DNA of 64,000 nt, from NCBI GenBank assembly GCA_020161435.1, contig JAIUNV010000005.1, forward strand, positions 223,325 through 287,324. The letters run 5' to 3'. Numbering within the stretch: position 1 is the first letter of the stretch; every line of letters begins with the position of its first letter. The DNA comes from Bacteroidota bacterium (lineage in GTDB: Bacteria; Bacteroidota; Bacteroidia; Chitinophagales; Chitinophagaceae). The notes beneath the pieces were generated by a model. That model made no database searches. It was not told the origin of the DNA and saw nothing but the letters and a program-made list of their open reading frames with translations. The position numbers and the translations under genes were made by a program. Positions 25,923 to 35,587 of this stretch are shown one piece after another.

Positions 25923-26444
25923 ATGGCAGCACATCTCAATGTGGAAATCAAGGCAATTTGTAACGATTTGGAAAAAGCCAGGGCCGTTCTTATGGCGGCC
26001 GGAGCCAATTTCAAAGGCACCGATCATCAAACCGATGTGTATTTTAACTGTCCCAACGGGCGGCTTAAACTTCGCTGTGGCAATATTGAGCATTCACTTA
26101 TTTTTTATGCAAGGGAAAACAGTGCCACACCCAAAGGTTCTGCTGTAAACATGACACAACTTCATGGAGATAGTCATGACTTACAATCGGTGCTGGCAGC
26201 TGCCTGGGGCGTAAAAGTAGCGGTGCACAAAGCCAGAGAGATTTACTTTATCGACAACGTAAAATTTCACCTGGACAGGGTAGAAGGATTAGGCACTTTC
26301 GCTGAAATAGAAGCCATTGATAAGGATGGAAATATTGGCGCAGTAAAGCTTCATGAACAGTGCAATCACTACATGCAATTGTTGGGGATTCAAGCTTCGC
26401 AACTGCTTACACATTCGTACAGCGATATGCTGGAAAAACAATAG
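25923..26444 (+). CDS. CYTH-domain protein (CyaB-like)
   Basis: A 173-residue protein with the N-terminal signature NVEIKAICNDL (an EIKxx form of the ExExK motif) and later charged strands: RLKLRCGN, LIFYARENS, KAREIYFIDNVKFHLDRVEG and FAEIEAID. These alternating Arg/Lys/Glu strands line the CYTH tunnel that binds triphosphates with metal ions. Members act as class IV adenylate cyclases or tripolyphosphatases; which applies here cannot be said. It converges with dnaG. Confidence 0.85.
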   Translation: MAAHLNVEIKAICNDLEKARAVLMAAGANFKGTDHQTDVYFNCPNGRLKLRCGNIEHSLIFYARENSATPKGSAVNMTQLHGDSHDLQSVLAAAWGVKVAVHKAREIYFIDNVKFHLDRVEGLGTFAEIEAIDKDGNIGAVKLHEQCNHYMQLLGIQASQLLTHSYSDMLEKQ

Positions 26445-26477
26445 CAAGACCGTATTTGGGAAACTATTCTGTCCTAC

Positions 26478-28412
26478 TTATTTCAGGATAACCGTACCCA
26501 GTACAGAAGTAATTTCCCGTTCAAACTTTTTGAGCTCAATGTGCAGTTCAATCAACTGCTGCTGCACCAATGGATCTTTTTCATGCTCCAGCTCCTGTTG
26601 GTTTTGCTCCAGCATTTGTTTCAGTTTGCGCAGCTTAAAATAACTCACCGATAAGTTGGCATCTTTACGGCTTTGTTCAATATCCGACATGCGCCGGCTC
26701 TGAATCATCTCCTCCCATTTGGGGCTGATTTCGTATGGAAATTCCAGCAGCGAAATCACCAGGCGGTTGAGTCCTTCATCGGGGTAGTACACGAATGATT
26801 TTTCAGTAGGTTCCAATCCGGCATCGTACCAGCTTTTGTAGAGCAGGTACACTTTTTCCAGTTCGGTATTATCGAAATGAAAGTTTTCGAGGCTGTTGAA
26901 AATGAACTGTGCTACAGTTTCTTCACTTTCTTCCTGCAGGGGCAGCAAGCCATACAGCAGCAGGCTTTTCACCACGGCACGTTCTTGCAGTTCGTTGGTG
27001 AGCAGCAATGCAAGGTTGGCATCCACCACTTCATCGGGCATTGTTTCTGCCTCTTGCAATGGCGATTGATCGGGCAGGTTTTTACGCTGCTCTTTCTGCA
27101 GTTTTTCCCGGATGTACTTGTTGACGAGGTTAATCAAACCTTCCTCGTCTACCTTCAGCAAACTTGCTGATTGGCGGATGTAATCTTGCTGGCGGGAAAA
27201 GTCTTCTGCCTTATCAATTTTGCTAATGCTTTCTGCAATACGGTTAACAACCTCACTTCTTTTTTGTGAGTCGTTGCCTGCTTCTTTCAGTGCCAGTTCT
27301 GTCTGAAAAAGAATGAAGTCTTTCTTGTTGTTGTTGATGTATTCGTTGAATTCATCTTTGCCCACTTTTTGTACATAGCTGTCCGGGTCTTCGCCATTGG
27401 GCAATAGTACCAAACGTACATACAAACCTTCGGCCAAAGCCAGGTCCAAACCACGCAATGCGGCTTTGATACCCGCAGCATCTCCATCGTATAAAATAGT
27501 AAGATGCTTGGTGTAACGTTTTATCAGCCTGAGCTGGTCGGGTGTTAATGAAGTACCACCACTGGCCACCACGTTTTCTACACCGGCCTGGTTCAAACTA
27601 ATAACGTCTGTATAACCTTCTACCAGCAAGCATTCATCTCTTTTCTCAATGGCTTGCCGGGCAAAATAAATGCCGTAGAGAATTTTGCTTTTTACATACA
27701 GCTCATTCTCTGGTGTGTTGATATACTTCGGGGCATTGTCTCTGTTTTTGATGAGACGGGCACCAAAGCCAATGATTTTGCCAATGTGGTTGTGAATGGG
27801 AAAAATAATCCTGTCGCGGTAATTGTCTTGCAGGCCATAATCCCGTTGCGATACCAAACCGGTTTTCAGTAGCAACTCTTTATTGTACTGATTGTGCAAT
27901 GCGTCTTTGGTAAATGCATCCCGTTCGTTGAGGCAATACCCTAAACCAAACTTTCGCATGGTTTCATCGGTAAAGCCCCGCTGTTGTAAATAGCTGTATG
28001 CTACAGCTTGGCCCATCTCATTTTCCCAGAGTTGCTCCGCAAAATATTTTTGAGCATACTGGTTGATGATGTACAGGCTGTCGGCCGTTTGCTGTCGTTC
28101 TTTGTATTCAGGATCAACTTCCGTTTCCTGAATTTCGATGTTGTATTTTTTAGCCAGCCAACGCAAGGCTTCTGCATAGCCCAGCTTTTCGTGTTCCATC
28201 AAAAAGCTGATGGAGTTGCCACTTTTGCCGCACCCAAAGCACTTGTAAATTTCCTTGGATGGCGATACCGTAAACGAAGGTGTTTTTTCGCCATGAAAAG
28301 GGCAGAGGCCCAGGTAGTTGGCACCACGTCTTTTCAACTGCACAAAATCGCCCACTACTTCGAGGACGTTGATGCTGTTGATAATGCGCTGTACGGTTTC
28401 CTGACTAATCAC
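26478..28412 (-). CDS. dnaG: DNA primase DnaG
   Basis: Primase makes RNA primers at the replication fork. Starting from the GTG at 28412 the product is 644 residues and begins with ISQETVQRIINSINVLEVV, where DnaG proteins normally start; an ATG 60 bases upstream would add an unconserved stretch. The CHC2 zinc motif is CPFH (37-40) with CFGC (58-61). The Toprim core shows LLVEGYTDVISLNQAG and LYDGDAAGIKAALRG. The C-terminal helicase-binding domain is long and Glu/Gln-rich. Confidence 0.95.
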   Translation of the reverse strand: MISQETVQRIINSINVLEVVGDFVQLKRRGANYLGLCPFHGEKTPSFTVSPSKEIYKCFGCGKSGNSISFLMEHEKLGYAEALRWLAKKYNIEIQETEVDPEYKERQQTADSLYIINQYAQKYFAEQLWENEMGQAVAYSYLQQRGFTDETMRKFGLGYCLNERDAFTKDALHNQYNKELLLKTGLVSQRDYGLQDNYRDRIIFPIHNHIGKIIGFGARLIKNRDNAPKYINTPENELYVKSKILYGIYFARQAIEKRDECLLVEGYTDVISLNQAGVENVVASGGTSLTPDQLRLIKRYTKHLTILYDGDAAGIKAALRGLDLALAEGLYVRLVLLPNGEDPDSYVQKVGKDEFNEYINNNKKDFILFQTELALKEAGNDSQKRSEVVNRIAESISKIDKAEDFSRQQDYIRQSASLLKVDEEGLINLVNKYIREKLQKEQRKNLPDQSPLQEAETMPDEVVDANLALLLTNELQERAVVKSLLLYGLLPLQEESEETVAQFIFNSLENFHFDNTELEKVYLLYKSWYDAGLEPTEKSFVYYPDEGLNRLVISLLEFPYEISPKWEEMIQSRRMSDIEQSRKDANLSVSYFKLRKLKQMLEQNQQELEHEKDPLVQQQLIELHIELKKFEREITSVLGTVILK

Positions 28413-28545
28413 GGAGCGAAAGTAACGGCAATTTTGGTTAGGAAGACCAGCATTTCTATATGCCGTTGCCACTTGTCAATTACCTAAAGGTCTGGTTGAT
28501 GTCTATTCACCTGCAGCAGGTATCTTTGGCCCATTCCACACTGTC

Positions 28546-29514
28546 ATGAAACATTTTTATCAAGCATTACTCTTGTTGTTACTGGTAGCTGCTACTGGCT
28601 GCAGCGAAGGTAAATATGATTTGCGTTTTCAACCTGCCGACGATTCCCGCTACCGGCTGCAAACGGATATTAGCGGTAAGGTTACCGTTAAAATGCTGGG
28701 GCAGGAGTTGAAGCAACCCATGAATACCAGCATCAGCAGTTTGCTGAGGTTTGATACCATACCCGATGGCAATACAAAGGTGGCTTTTGCATACGAAGAT
28801 TACAACCTCAATCAGGGTAAAGATAAAAGCTTGTTTTCGCTGGATAGTCTTTCGCAAAAAGACTCCGGTGCTTTGCGGGTAATGGATATGATGACGGGCA
28901 TTGAGTTTACGGCTACCATTTCAAAAAAAGGCCAAGTGCTCACCAAAGTTTCCACTGATAGTTTGTGGAAGGTGGTGGAAGCCGGCCTGCAACCATTGGA
29001 AGAACAGCTTCGTAAGCAACTGGCTACAGCACTTCGCCCGTTGATAAACGACGACATGATGAGAGGTATGCTGGAGCAATGCTTTTATGTGCTGCCCGGT
29101 AAAAAAGTGAATGAGGGCGCCCAATGGAAAAATCAGATTCGGATGAAGGCGATGTTTACCATGGTTATTAATAACGACTTTGAATTGAAGTCGGTTAAAA
29201 ATGGTATTGCAGAAATTGCGCTGACATCAACCATTACCAATGCCGATCAGCAGGTGGCCATGCCCGGTTTGGCATTGGCCAGTCCGCCTTCATTGGGCCA
29301 ACCTAAAGACAATACGGCATTCGACATTATGGGTATGAAACTGGATGCTGATTTTAAAGGAAAACAACAAGGCTTGATTTATGTAAACCTTGGCACAGGT
29401 CTTATGCAAACGGCTCGTTTGCAGCAACAGTTGTCTGGTATTTTCAAAATCAATTCCATAGAAATACCCATGGATATGGACATGAAAATTGATTACAAAC
29501 TGGATGGTTTGTAA
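28546..29514 (+). CDS. Lipoprotein resembling DUF6263 proteins
   Basis: A 322-residue exported protein; the signal ends at Cys19 in VAATGCSEG (a good lipobox). The remainder reads as alternating beta strands (YRLQTDISGKVTVKMLGQEL, IEFTATISKKGQVLTKV) with a central helical segment (EEQLRKQLATALRPLINDDM). The layout resembles DUF6263 proteins of Bacteroidota; the assignment is from memory. It is divergent from dnaG. Function unknown. Confidence 0.65.
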   Translation: MKHFYQALLLLLLVAATGCSEGKYDLRFQPADDSRYRLQTDISGKVTVKMLGQELKQPMNTSISSLLRFDTIPDGNTKVAFAYEDYNLNQGKDKSLFSLDSLSQKDSGALRVMDMMTGIEFTATISKKGQVLTKVSTDSLWKVVEAGLQPLEEQLRKQLATALRPLINDDMMRGMLEQCFYVLPGKKVNEGAQWKNQIRMKAMFTMVINNDFELKSVKNGIAEIALTSTITNADQQVAMPGLALASPPSLGQPKDNTAFDIMGMKLDADFKGKQQGLIYVNLGTGLMQTARLQQQLSGIFKINSIEIPMDMDMKIDYKLDGL

Positions 29515-29627
29515 TCAATTTTCCGTTAGAGTTCTGTTCACAAAATCTCTTGTTAATCCAATTAGCGCTAACATTCTGTAAACAAGGCTTTGGATAAATT
29601 TAAGTATCAATCTTAAAACCAACGCCT

Positions 29628-30056
29628 ATGAAACTGACTGTTACCCTTTTGGCAGCTAGCCTCGCTGTTTTTTCTACTGGATGTGTAAAGGATGTTTTTC
29701 GAAGTGCGGACCGCCGTATTATTGGCGATTGGCGTATTGATGATGTAAACCCCGTTGGCTGGGGTGGCAACTCTGCCCGCATGCCTTTCAACAACGGCCG
29801 TTTTACTTTTTACGACAACGGTACACTGAGTTATGAAAACGACAACGGTCAATCCTTTAGCGGAAGCTGGTACATCAATAGCCGCTGGCAAAATGATGAA
29901 CAAGAGTTGAGCTTGCAAATAACTGCCGTTGATTTTACTAACCAGCTGGTGCTAACACAGCATTATGATGATATCTTTTTCAGAAGCAGGAATTATTTGC
30001 GGGCAGAAACAAGAACATCAAACAGAACCTATATTACCCATTTCAGGAGAAGATAG
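29628..30056 (+). CDS. Small lipoprotein, lipocalin-like
   Basis: A 142-residue protein with a lipoprotein signal (FSTGC, Cys19). The mature part has IIGDWRIDDVNPV, GRFTFYDNGTLSYENDNGQS and FSGSWYINSRW, the GxW-then-strands pattern of small lipocalin-like beta-barrel lipoproteins in Bacteroidota. Function unknown. The 113-base gap upstream includes the palindrome TTAGCGCTAA (29562-29571). Confidence 0.65.
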   Translation: MKLTVTLLAASLAVFSTGCVKDVFRSADRRIIGDWRIDDVNPVGWGGNSARMPFNNGRFTFYDNGTLSYENDNGQSFSGSWYINSRWQNDEQELSLQITAVDFTNQLVLTQHYDDIFFRSRNYLRAETRTSNRTYITHFRRR

Positions 30057-30068
30057 TCGGATGCATTT

Positions 30069-30099
30069 TTTGCTACCCACCATTTACGGGCTAACTTTA
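30069..30099 (+). promoter_or_regulatory. Promoter of the tRNA-Gly gene
   Basis: TTTG (30069-30072), 19-base spacer, TAACTTTA (30092-30099): a near-consensus Bacteroidota promoter ending eight bases before the tRNA. The spacing agrees with the TTTG-N17-19-TAnnTTTG model. Confidence 0.65.
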
Positions 30100-30107
30100 A
30101 GTGCCAA

Positions 30108-30182
30108 GCGGAAGTAGCTCAGGGGTAGAGCTTCAGTTTCCCAAACTGAAGGCCGCGGGTTCGATTCCCGTCTTCCGCTCCA
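30108..30182 (+). tRNA. tRNA-Gly (anticodon CCC), CCA encoded
   Basis: A full cloverleaf: acceptor GCGGAAG/CTTCCGC (30108-30114, 30172-30178), D stem GCTC/GAGC, anticodon stem TCAGT/ACTGA with loop TTCCCAA, T arm GCGGG-TTCGATT-CCCGT, discriminator T and genomic CCA (30180-30182). The anticodon CCC at 30140-30142 reads GGG. Confidence 0.95.
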
Positions 30183-30219
30183 CTTTCACATTGCTGCTGG
30201 CATCGTGATTTTCATCCCC

Positions 30220-30247
30220 TTGAAACATAGGCATTGCGTTACATTTG
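30220..30247 (+). promoter_or_regulatory. Candidate promoter of glnS
   Basis: TACATTTG (30240-30247) matches TAnnTTTG exactly, with TTG (30220-30222) 17 bases upstream. It lies about 86 bases before the glnS ATG. Confidence 0.55.
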
Positions 30248-30333
30248 CAGCCTTCGCGTATTAAAGAAGTGCCACAGTTTACCGGGCTATTAGTAGCTTT
30301 TGAGGTGTACGTGGTATCAAAAACAAGCAACAC

Positions 30334-31998
30334 ATGAGTGAAGAGAAGAGCCTGAATTTTATCGAAGAAATTATTGAAGCCGATTTAGCCGCCGGAAAAC
30401 ACAAGTCCATTCTTACCCGTTTTCCACCTGAGCCAAATGGATATTTACACATTGGCCATGCCAAAAGTATTTGCCTCAACTTTGGGTTGGCTCTCAAATA
30501 TGGTGGTGCCACCAATCTGCGTTTTGATGATACCAACCCTGTAACTGAAGACACTGAATATGTAGACAGCATTAAAGGTGATGTGCAGTGGCTGGGCTTT
30601 CAGTGGGCCAACGAATTTTACGCCTCTGACTACTTTGAACAGTTATATGCATTTGCCGTAAAGCTGATTGAGAAAGGGTTGGCCTATGTAGATGACAGTA
30701 CTTCCGAAGAAATAGCTACGCAAAAAGGAACGCCTACACAACCTGGCGTTCGCAACCAGTATGCCGAACGCAGTGAGGCAGAAAACCTGCAAATCTTTGC
30801 CGACATGCGGGCAGGCAAATATGCCGATGGCAGCAAGGTACTGCGGGCCAAGGTTGATATGGCCAGCCCTAACATGCTGCTGCGAGATCCCATTATTTAT
30901 CGCATCAAACATGCTCATCATCACCGCACCGGCGATGCATGGTGCATTTACCCCATGTACGATTTTGCCCATGGCCAGAGCGATAGCATCGAAGGCATTA
31001 CGCACAGCATTTGTACGCTGGAATTTATTCCGCACAGGGCATTGTATGATTGGCTGATTGAGCAGCTTGAAATTTTCCCAAGCCATCAATATGAGTTTGC
31101 CCGCCTCAATATGACCTACACCGTAATGAGCAAGCGGAAGCTGCTACAAATGGTAAATGAAGGCCATGTAGAAAGCTGGGACGATCCACGCATGCCTACC
31201 ATTAGCGGTATGCGCCGTCGTGGGTACACGCCAAAATCCATCCGCGACTTTTGCGATCGAATTGGCGTAGCCAAAAGAGAAAACCTGATAGACCTGAGTT
31301 TGCTGGAGTTTTTTGTACGGGAAGACCTGAACAAAACGGCTTTGCGCAGAATGGCGGTGCTCGATCCGCTGGCGTTGGAAATAACCAACTATCCGGAAGG
31401 GCAGGTAGACATGATGCAATCGGAAAACAACCCTGAAATGCCGGAGACCGGCGAACGGGAAATTCCTTTCAGCGGAACGCTGTGGATTGAGCGGGAAGAT
31501 TTTATGGAAGAAGCTTCTAAGAAGTGGTTCCGCCTTGCACCGGGTTCCGTGGTACGATTGAAGAGTGCATATATCGTTCGGTGTACCGGTTTTGAAAAAG
31601 ATGCTGATGGCCGTGTAACCAAAGTGCTGGCCGAATACATACCTGAAAGCCGCAGCGGTAGTGATACCAGTGGCGTTCATGCAAAAGGTACCATTCATTG
31701 GATAAGTGCCGCACATGCAGTGCAAGCGGAAGTTCGGTTGTACGACCGTTTGTTCAAGGTTGAAAATCCCGCTGCGGAAGAAGGTGATTTCAAATCGTAT
31801 ATCAACCCCGATAGTTTGCAGGTTATTGAAAATGCATACATAGAACCTGCATTGACAGCAGCAAAGGTTGGAGATCATTTCCAGTTCATCCGCAAGGGGT
31901 ATTTTACCCTTGATGCTGTGCACAGCAACGCATCAAAACTGGTGTTTAACCGCACTGTAACGCTGAAAGACAATTGGGCTAAGGAACAGAAGAAATAA
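30334..31998 (+). CDS. glnS: Glutaminyl-tRNA synthetase
   Basis: A class I synthetase of 554 residues charging tRNA-Gln. FPPEPNGYLHIGHAKSICLN holds the HIGH motif, LRFDDTNPVTEDTEYVDSIK is the GlnRS/GluRS-specific segment, and VMSKRKL is the KMSKS equivalent. The presence of GlnRS means Gln-tRNA need not be made by the amidotransferase route. The C-terminal anticodon-binding beta-barrels are complete. A terminator follows. Confidence 0.96.
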   Translation: MSEEKSLNFIEEIIEADLAAGKHKSILTRFPPEPNGYLHIGHAKSICLNFGLALKYGGATNLRFDDTNPVTEDTEYVDSIKGDVQWLGFQWANEFYASDYFEQLYAFAVKLIEKGLAYVDDSTSEEIATQKGTPTQPGVRNQYAERSEAENLQIFADMRAGKYADGSKVLRAKVDMASPNMLLRDPIIYRIKHAHHHRTGDAWCIYPMYDFAHGQSDSIEGITHSICTLEFIPHRALYDWLIEQLEIFPSHQYEFARLNMTYTVMSKRKLLQMVNEGHVESWDDPRMPTISGMRRRGYTPKSIRDFCDRIGVAKRENLIDLSLLEFFVREDLNKTALRRMAVLDPLALEITNYPEGQVDMMQSENNPEMPETGEREIPFSGTLWIEREDFMEEASKKWFRLAPGSVVRLKSAYIVRCTGFEKDADGRVTKVLAEYIPESRSGSDTSGVHAKGTIHWISAAHAVQAEVRLYDRLFKVENPAAEEGDFKSYINPDSLQVIENAYIEPALTAAKVGDHFQFIRKGYFTLDAVHSNASKLVFNRTVTLKDNWAKEQKK

Positions 31999-32022
31999 GT
32001 ACATAAGCTCATTTTCATAAGT

Positions 32023-32055
32023 AAAGCGCAACTTCTGGTGGGAGTTGCGCTTTTT
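32023..32055 (+). terminator. Intrinsic terminator after glnS
   Basis: AAAGCGCAACT (32023-32033) pairs perfectly with AGTTGCGCTTT (32043-32053), followed by T. Confidence 0.88.
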
Positions 32056-32088
32056 AGTAGGATAAATGCAAGGAGTGAAGCCAAAAAG

Positions 32089-32114
32089 AAAAGCCCTCTG
32101 CGCAGAGGGCTTTT
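32089..32114 (-). terminator. Palindromic terminator serving the TonB-dependent receptor gene
   Basis: A 26-base perfect palindrome (AAAAGCCCTCTGC and its complement), with T-runs on either strand. It lies 40 bases past the stop of the minus-strand receptor gene and could also act for glnS read-through. Confidence 0.8.
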
Positions 32115-32154
32115 CAATATATACATCTCAGAGAGATGAAAGTCTAAGCTGAAC

Positions 32155-35100
32155 TTAGTTGAACAGGTAACGAACACCAATTTGCATACTCCAGGTACTA
32201 CCCGTGTTGATGCTGTTGTTGAAAGTTTTGGTCAACAGTTGGTTGCCAGTCTGGTTCATGCGGTAAGTGGGTACACCCTGAGCATTTACACCAGCAGAAA
32301 CCAATGGTTGGTTCTGAATGGTAAAGCGACGGATACCCCAATCGCGGTTGAGCATGTTGGCGAAGTTGAACACGTCTACAGTAAACTGCAGTGTGTTTTT
32401 ACTACCCTTTACATTGGTGAAAATGTCTTGAGTAAACTTCATATCCACACGATCGTACCATGGCAACAATGCGCCGAAACGCTCTGCATAAGTACCACGA
32501 CGCTTGCTCAGGTATTTGTCCTGATCGATGTAGGCATCGAATGCAGCAGCCTGTTGTGCAGGAGTGAAGGTTACACCACCGTAAGTAGCATTTACAAAAG
32601 TTAGGTCACTTGCTTTTCTGGGGATGTACAGCAAATCTGTACCGCTGTTACCGTCATTGTTGAGGTCACCATTCACAGCATAAGTGAAGCGGCCCTGATG
32701 GCTGCCTTCGTAGAACAATGAAATGGTGGTAGCCAATTTCTTGAAGAACTCTTTGCGATAAGAAACGTTGGCAATGATACGGTGAGGAAGCGCTGAAGGA
32801 GCACTACCAAATTCCAAAGCGTTTTGGCCCCCAATAGTTGCGTTACTGTTCCAAACCGAGTTGGCTGTTGAGCCTGGGTTAGAAGTAACATCAGTAGCAT
32901 GTGTATAGGTATAAGCTACTGAACCGTAGAAACCATTGTCGAATGATTTGCTTAACTGAGCAGTCAAATTCATTTGGCTACCCTTGTTGGTATTTTCCAG
33001 AATGATGGCAGAGCCTGTGATGTTTGAATTCAAACGACGGTCGCCGGCTGCCAGGAAACGAGGGCGTGTATCCGGTCCTGTTAATGTGCCATTCATTGGT
33101 CTTTGGTTGGCATTACGCATTACAACAGCGTTGATGTCTTTACCTATGATACCTTCGAATGTCAACATCCAGCCCTTACCCAAATCCTGGTCGATAGCGA
33201 TGTTAGTACGCCACAGTTGAGGGAAACGGAAACCGGGATCAGACAGTACCAGGTTGCTTGGTACAGATGTACCTGCGGTAGTTGGCAGTAAAGCATCTCC
33301 ACGGTTAATGTGGAACATTGGATCTTTGTTAAACTTGAAACGCTCCAACGCCACAGGGTCACTTACAATAGCACCAAACTGATACATACCGCTGTTTTGG
33401 GTAATGTTAGTTAACCAAACAAATGGAATGCGACCAGTGAAAATACCTGTACCACCACGAATTACCGTTTTCTTGTCACCATCTACATCGTAGCGGAAAC
33501 CAAGACGCGGAGAAATGTACATTTTAGTTGTAGGCAGTACAGAGTTGTTGTACTTGGTGATAGAACCGTCTTGTGCAAAAAGATTTACTGCAGAGATAGC
33601 CTTGTTTTCAATAGGCGTTTCTGGGAATGCAAATTTGTCGAAACGAACACCAGCAGTTACTTTAAAATTAGGATTTACAACCCACTCATCTTGCAGGTAA
33701 AAACCAATTTGACCCACTTTTACCTGAGAAGCATAAATGGCTGATTTACCAGGTACAAGTGAATAGGTAGTGGAGAATACGGCTGGAGCTTTGTTCTCAA
33801 TGAAATCTTGCAAAGAGTTGTATGCGTAATAGCTCTGTGAACCAGGCATGAACATGTTGCCTATTTCCTGATACTCATAGTTAATACCAGCAGTAAGCGT
33901 ATGCTTACCTGCATAATAAGTAAAGTTGTCCGTGATGCTGTATACGTCGTTAACTACTTCGTTATTGTATGAGAATGGCTCAAAACCAGCACTCATATTA
34001 CTGTTGGTAACACCTGTACCAGTGGCATTGCGGATATCAATGAAAGGGAACAACGCACTTGGTGAAGTACGAATAGAGCTGATATTGGTAATAGTGGCCA
34101 ACAACTGATTGCTGATTTTGGTGCTGAAACGGCTGTTCAATTCAAAAGTGATGTTGCGCACCTTGTCTTCAAAACCATAGTTGCTGTTAGCAAAGCTCAT
34201 ACCATTTTGACCAAAACGAGATTGCAGACCAGTCAGTGCTCCGTTTGGAGTGCTGGTAGCATTTACCTGTTGATCGTTGTTGCTGGTCAGTTGGCTAAAT
34301 TTGGCAGTCACTTTGTGGTTCTTGCTCAGGTTCCAGTCGAGGCGACCCAATACCTTGGTATTCTTTGCACCAAAGCTGGCGAAGTTGTCGTAAGGGCCTG
34401 TTTCGTAACCATAGGTTGTGCGCAAGAAATCGGAGAAACGCTTCAGAGAATCGGCAGAAACGTTAGAAACGTTGCCGATGCCAGAACCGCCTTTTGGCGA
34501 CCATTGTACACCCGGGAAGCTACGCTTTTCATATTCGTAAGAACCAAAGAAGAAGAGTTTGTTTTTGATGATTGGGCCTCCCAATGTAGCACCCCAGATG
34601 TTGCTTTGCGAAAATTGCTGAGGTCCCAATTTTGAATCACCTACACGGGCGCCATTGTACGATTGGTCGCGATAATAGGTATAAGCCGAGCCTTTAAATT
34701 TATTGGTACCACTTTTGGTAATGGCGTTTATGCCGGCACCTGTAAAACCGGCCTGACGAACATCGTAAGGCGCAATGTTGATAGATACTTCTTCAATGGC
34801 ATCCAAAGAAATGGGTTGGTTGCCAGGACCACCAGGCAGTGGTTCGCTGCTCAAACCAAAGTTGTTGTTGAGGTTGGCACCATCTACCTGAATATTGTTG
34901 AAACGGGCATCACGACCACCAAAACTGTTACCATTTGACTGAGGTGTAAGACGGGTAAAGTCTGACAAGCTACGAGAAATGGTAGGCATTGTAGTAATCG
35001 TCCGGTTGCTGATGTTGGTAGAAGCACCTGTTTTTTCAGCAGCAGCTTTTTTACGGGTACCACTCACCACTACATTTTCCAAAATGCTTTCGCCTTCTTT

Positions 35101-35430
35101 CAAGCTGGCAGTAATGTTAAATGGCTCACCGAGTTGAAGGATAATACCTTCAAAAACTGCTGGTGCAAAGCCGGTAAAAGTAATTTCTACTCTGTACGGG
35201 CCACCGGTTCGCAAACCGGGCAGGGTAAATACACCCCCTTTGGTTGTAAACGAAGAATACTGGGTTCCGGAAGGTTGGTGTTCTGCTTTCACAGTTGCAC
35301 CTTCCAGCAATTGACCCTTAGGGTCTTTCACCACGCCTGTTATAGTACTGGTTGTTACCTGACTCATAACAGTGTTGGAAACCAGAGCGATAGCCACAAC
35401 GGCCATGAACCGGAGAAAATTTCTCAACAT
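32155..35430 (-). CDS. Oar-like TonB-dependent outer membrane receptor
   Basis: A 1091-residue protein: signal peptide (1-23), carboxypeptidase-regulatory-like domain (ITGVVKDPKGQLLEGATVKA, about 28-110), a plug (about 118-240; ISRSLSDFTRLTPQSNGNSF, NNIQVDGANLNNNFG, IEEVSINIAPYDVRQAGF, INAITKSGTNKFKGSAY) and a long beta-barrel ending GVRYLFN. This is the Oar-type arrangement common in Bacteroidota. No SusD-like partner is adjacent, so glycan uptake is not indicated; the substrate is unknown. Confidence 0.88.
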   Translation of the reverse strand: MLRNFLRFMAVVAIALVSNTVMSQVTTSTITGVVKDPKGQLLEGATVKAEHQPSGTQYSSFTTKGGVFTLPGLRTGGPYRVEITFTGFAPAVFEGIILQLGEPFNITASLKEGESILENVVVSGTRKKAAAEKTGASTNISNRTITTMPTISRSLSDFTRLTPQSNGNSFGGRDARFNNIQVDGANLNNNFGLSSEPLPGGPGNQPISLDAIEEVSINIAPYDVRQAGFTGAGINAITKSGTNKFKGSAYTYYRDQSYNGARVGDSKLGPQQFSQSNIWGATLGGPIIKNKLFFFGSYEYEKRSFPGVQWSPKGGSGIGNVSNVSADSLKRFSDFLRTTYGYETGPYDNFASFGAKNTKVLGRLDWNLSKNHKVTAKFSQLTSNNDQQVNATSTPNGALTGLQSRFGQNGMSFANSNYGFEDKVRNITFELNSRFSTKISNQLLATITNISSIRTSPSALFPFIDIRNATGTGVTNSNMSAGFEPFSYNNEVVNDVYSITDNFTYYAGKHTLTAGINYEYQEIGNMFMPGSQSYYAYNSLQDFIENKAPAVFSTTYSLVPGKSAIYASQVKVGQIGFYLQDEWVVNPNFKVTAGVRFDKFAFPETPIENKAISAVNLFAQDGSITKYNNSVLPTTKMYISPRLGFRYDVDGDKKTVIRGGTGIFTGRIPFVWLTNITQNSGMYQFGAIVSDPVALERFKFNKDPMFHINRGDALLPTTAGTSVPSNLVLSDPGFRFPQLWRTNIAIDQDLGKGWMLTFEGIIGKDINAVVMRNANQRPMNGTLTGPDTRPRFLAAGDRRLNSNITGSAIILENTNKGSQMNLTAQLSKSFDNGFYGSVAYTYTHATDVTSNPGSTANSVWNSNATIGGQNALEFGSAPSALPHRIIANVSYRKEFFKKLATTISLFYEGSHQGRFTYAVNGDLNNDGNSGTDLLYIPRKASDLTFVNATYGGVTFTPAQQAAAFDAYIDQDKYLSKRRGTYAERFGALLPWYDRVDMKFTQDIFTNVKGSKNTLQFTVDVFNFANMLNRDWGIRRFTIQNQPLVSAGVNAQGVPTYRMNQTGNQLLTKTFNNSINTGSTWSMQIGVRYLFN

Positions 35431-35563
35431 AAGTTTTGGAGTTTTTTACTGTGCAAAGAAACGGTAACGAGGCTTAAATTGTTCGGAATATTGTTAACAA
35501 TTCATTGCCCTTTGCCAAGGCCTTGCCATCAGGAATATTACGCAGCAGTTAGACGGCCTTGCT

Positions 35564-35571
35564 TAATTTTG
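35564..35571 (+). promoter_or_regulatory. Candidate -7 box of ribBA
   Basis: TAATTTTG matches TAnnTTTG and ends 16 bases before the ribBA ATG. No convincing -33 box was found at the right distance. The leader would be too short for an FMN riboswitch, and none was recognised in the 157-base gap. Confidence 0.45.
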
Positions 35572-35587
35572 GCCTTCAAATTTGAAT

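Noticed and set aside
35431..35587. FMN riboswitch before ribBA
   Set aside because: The -7 box lies only 24 bases before the ATG and no conserved RFN element sequence is visible.
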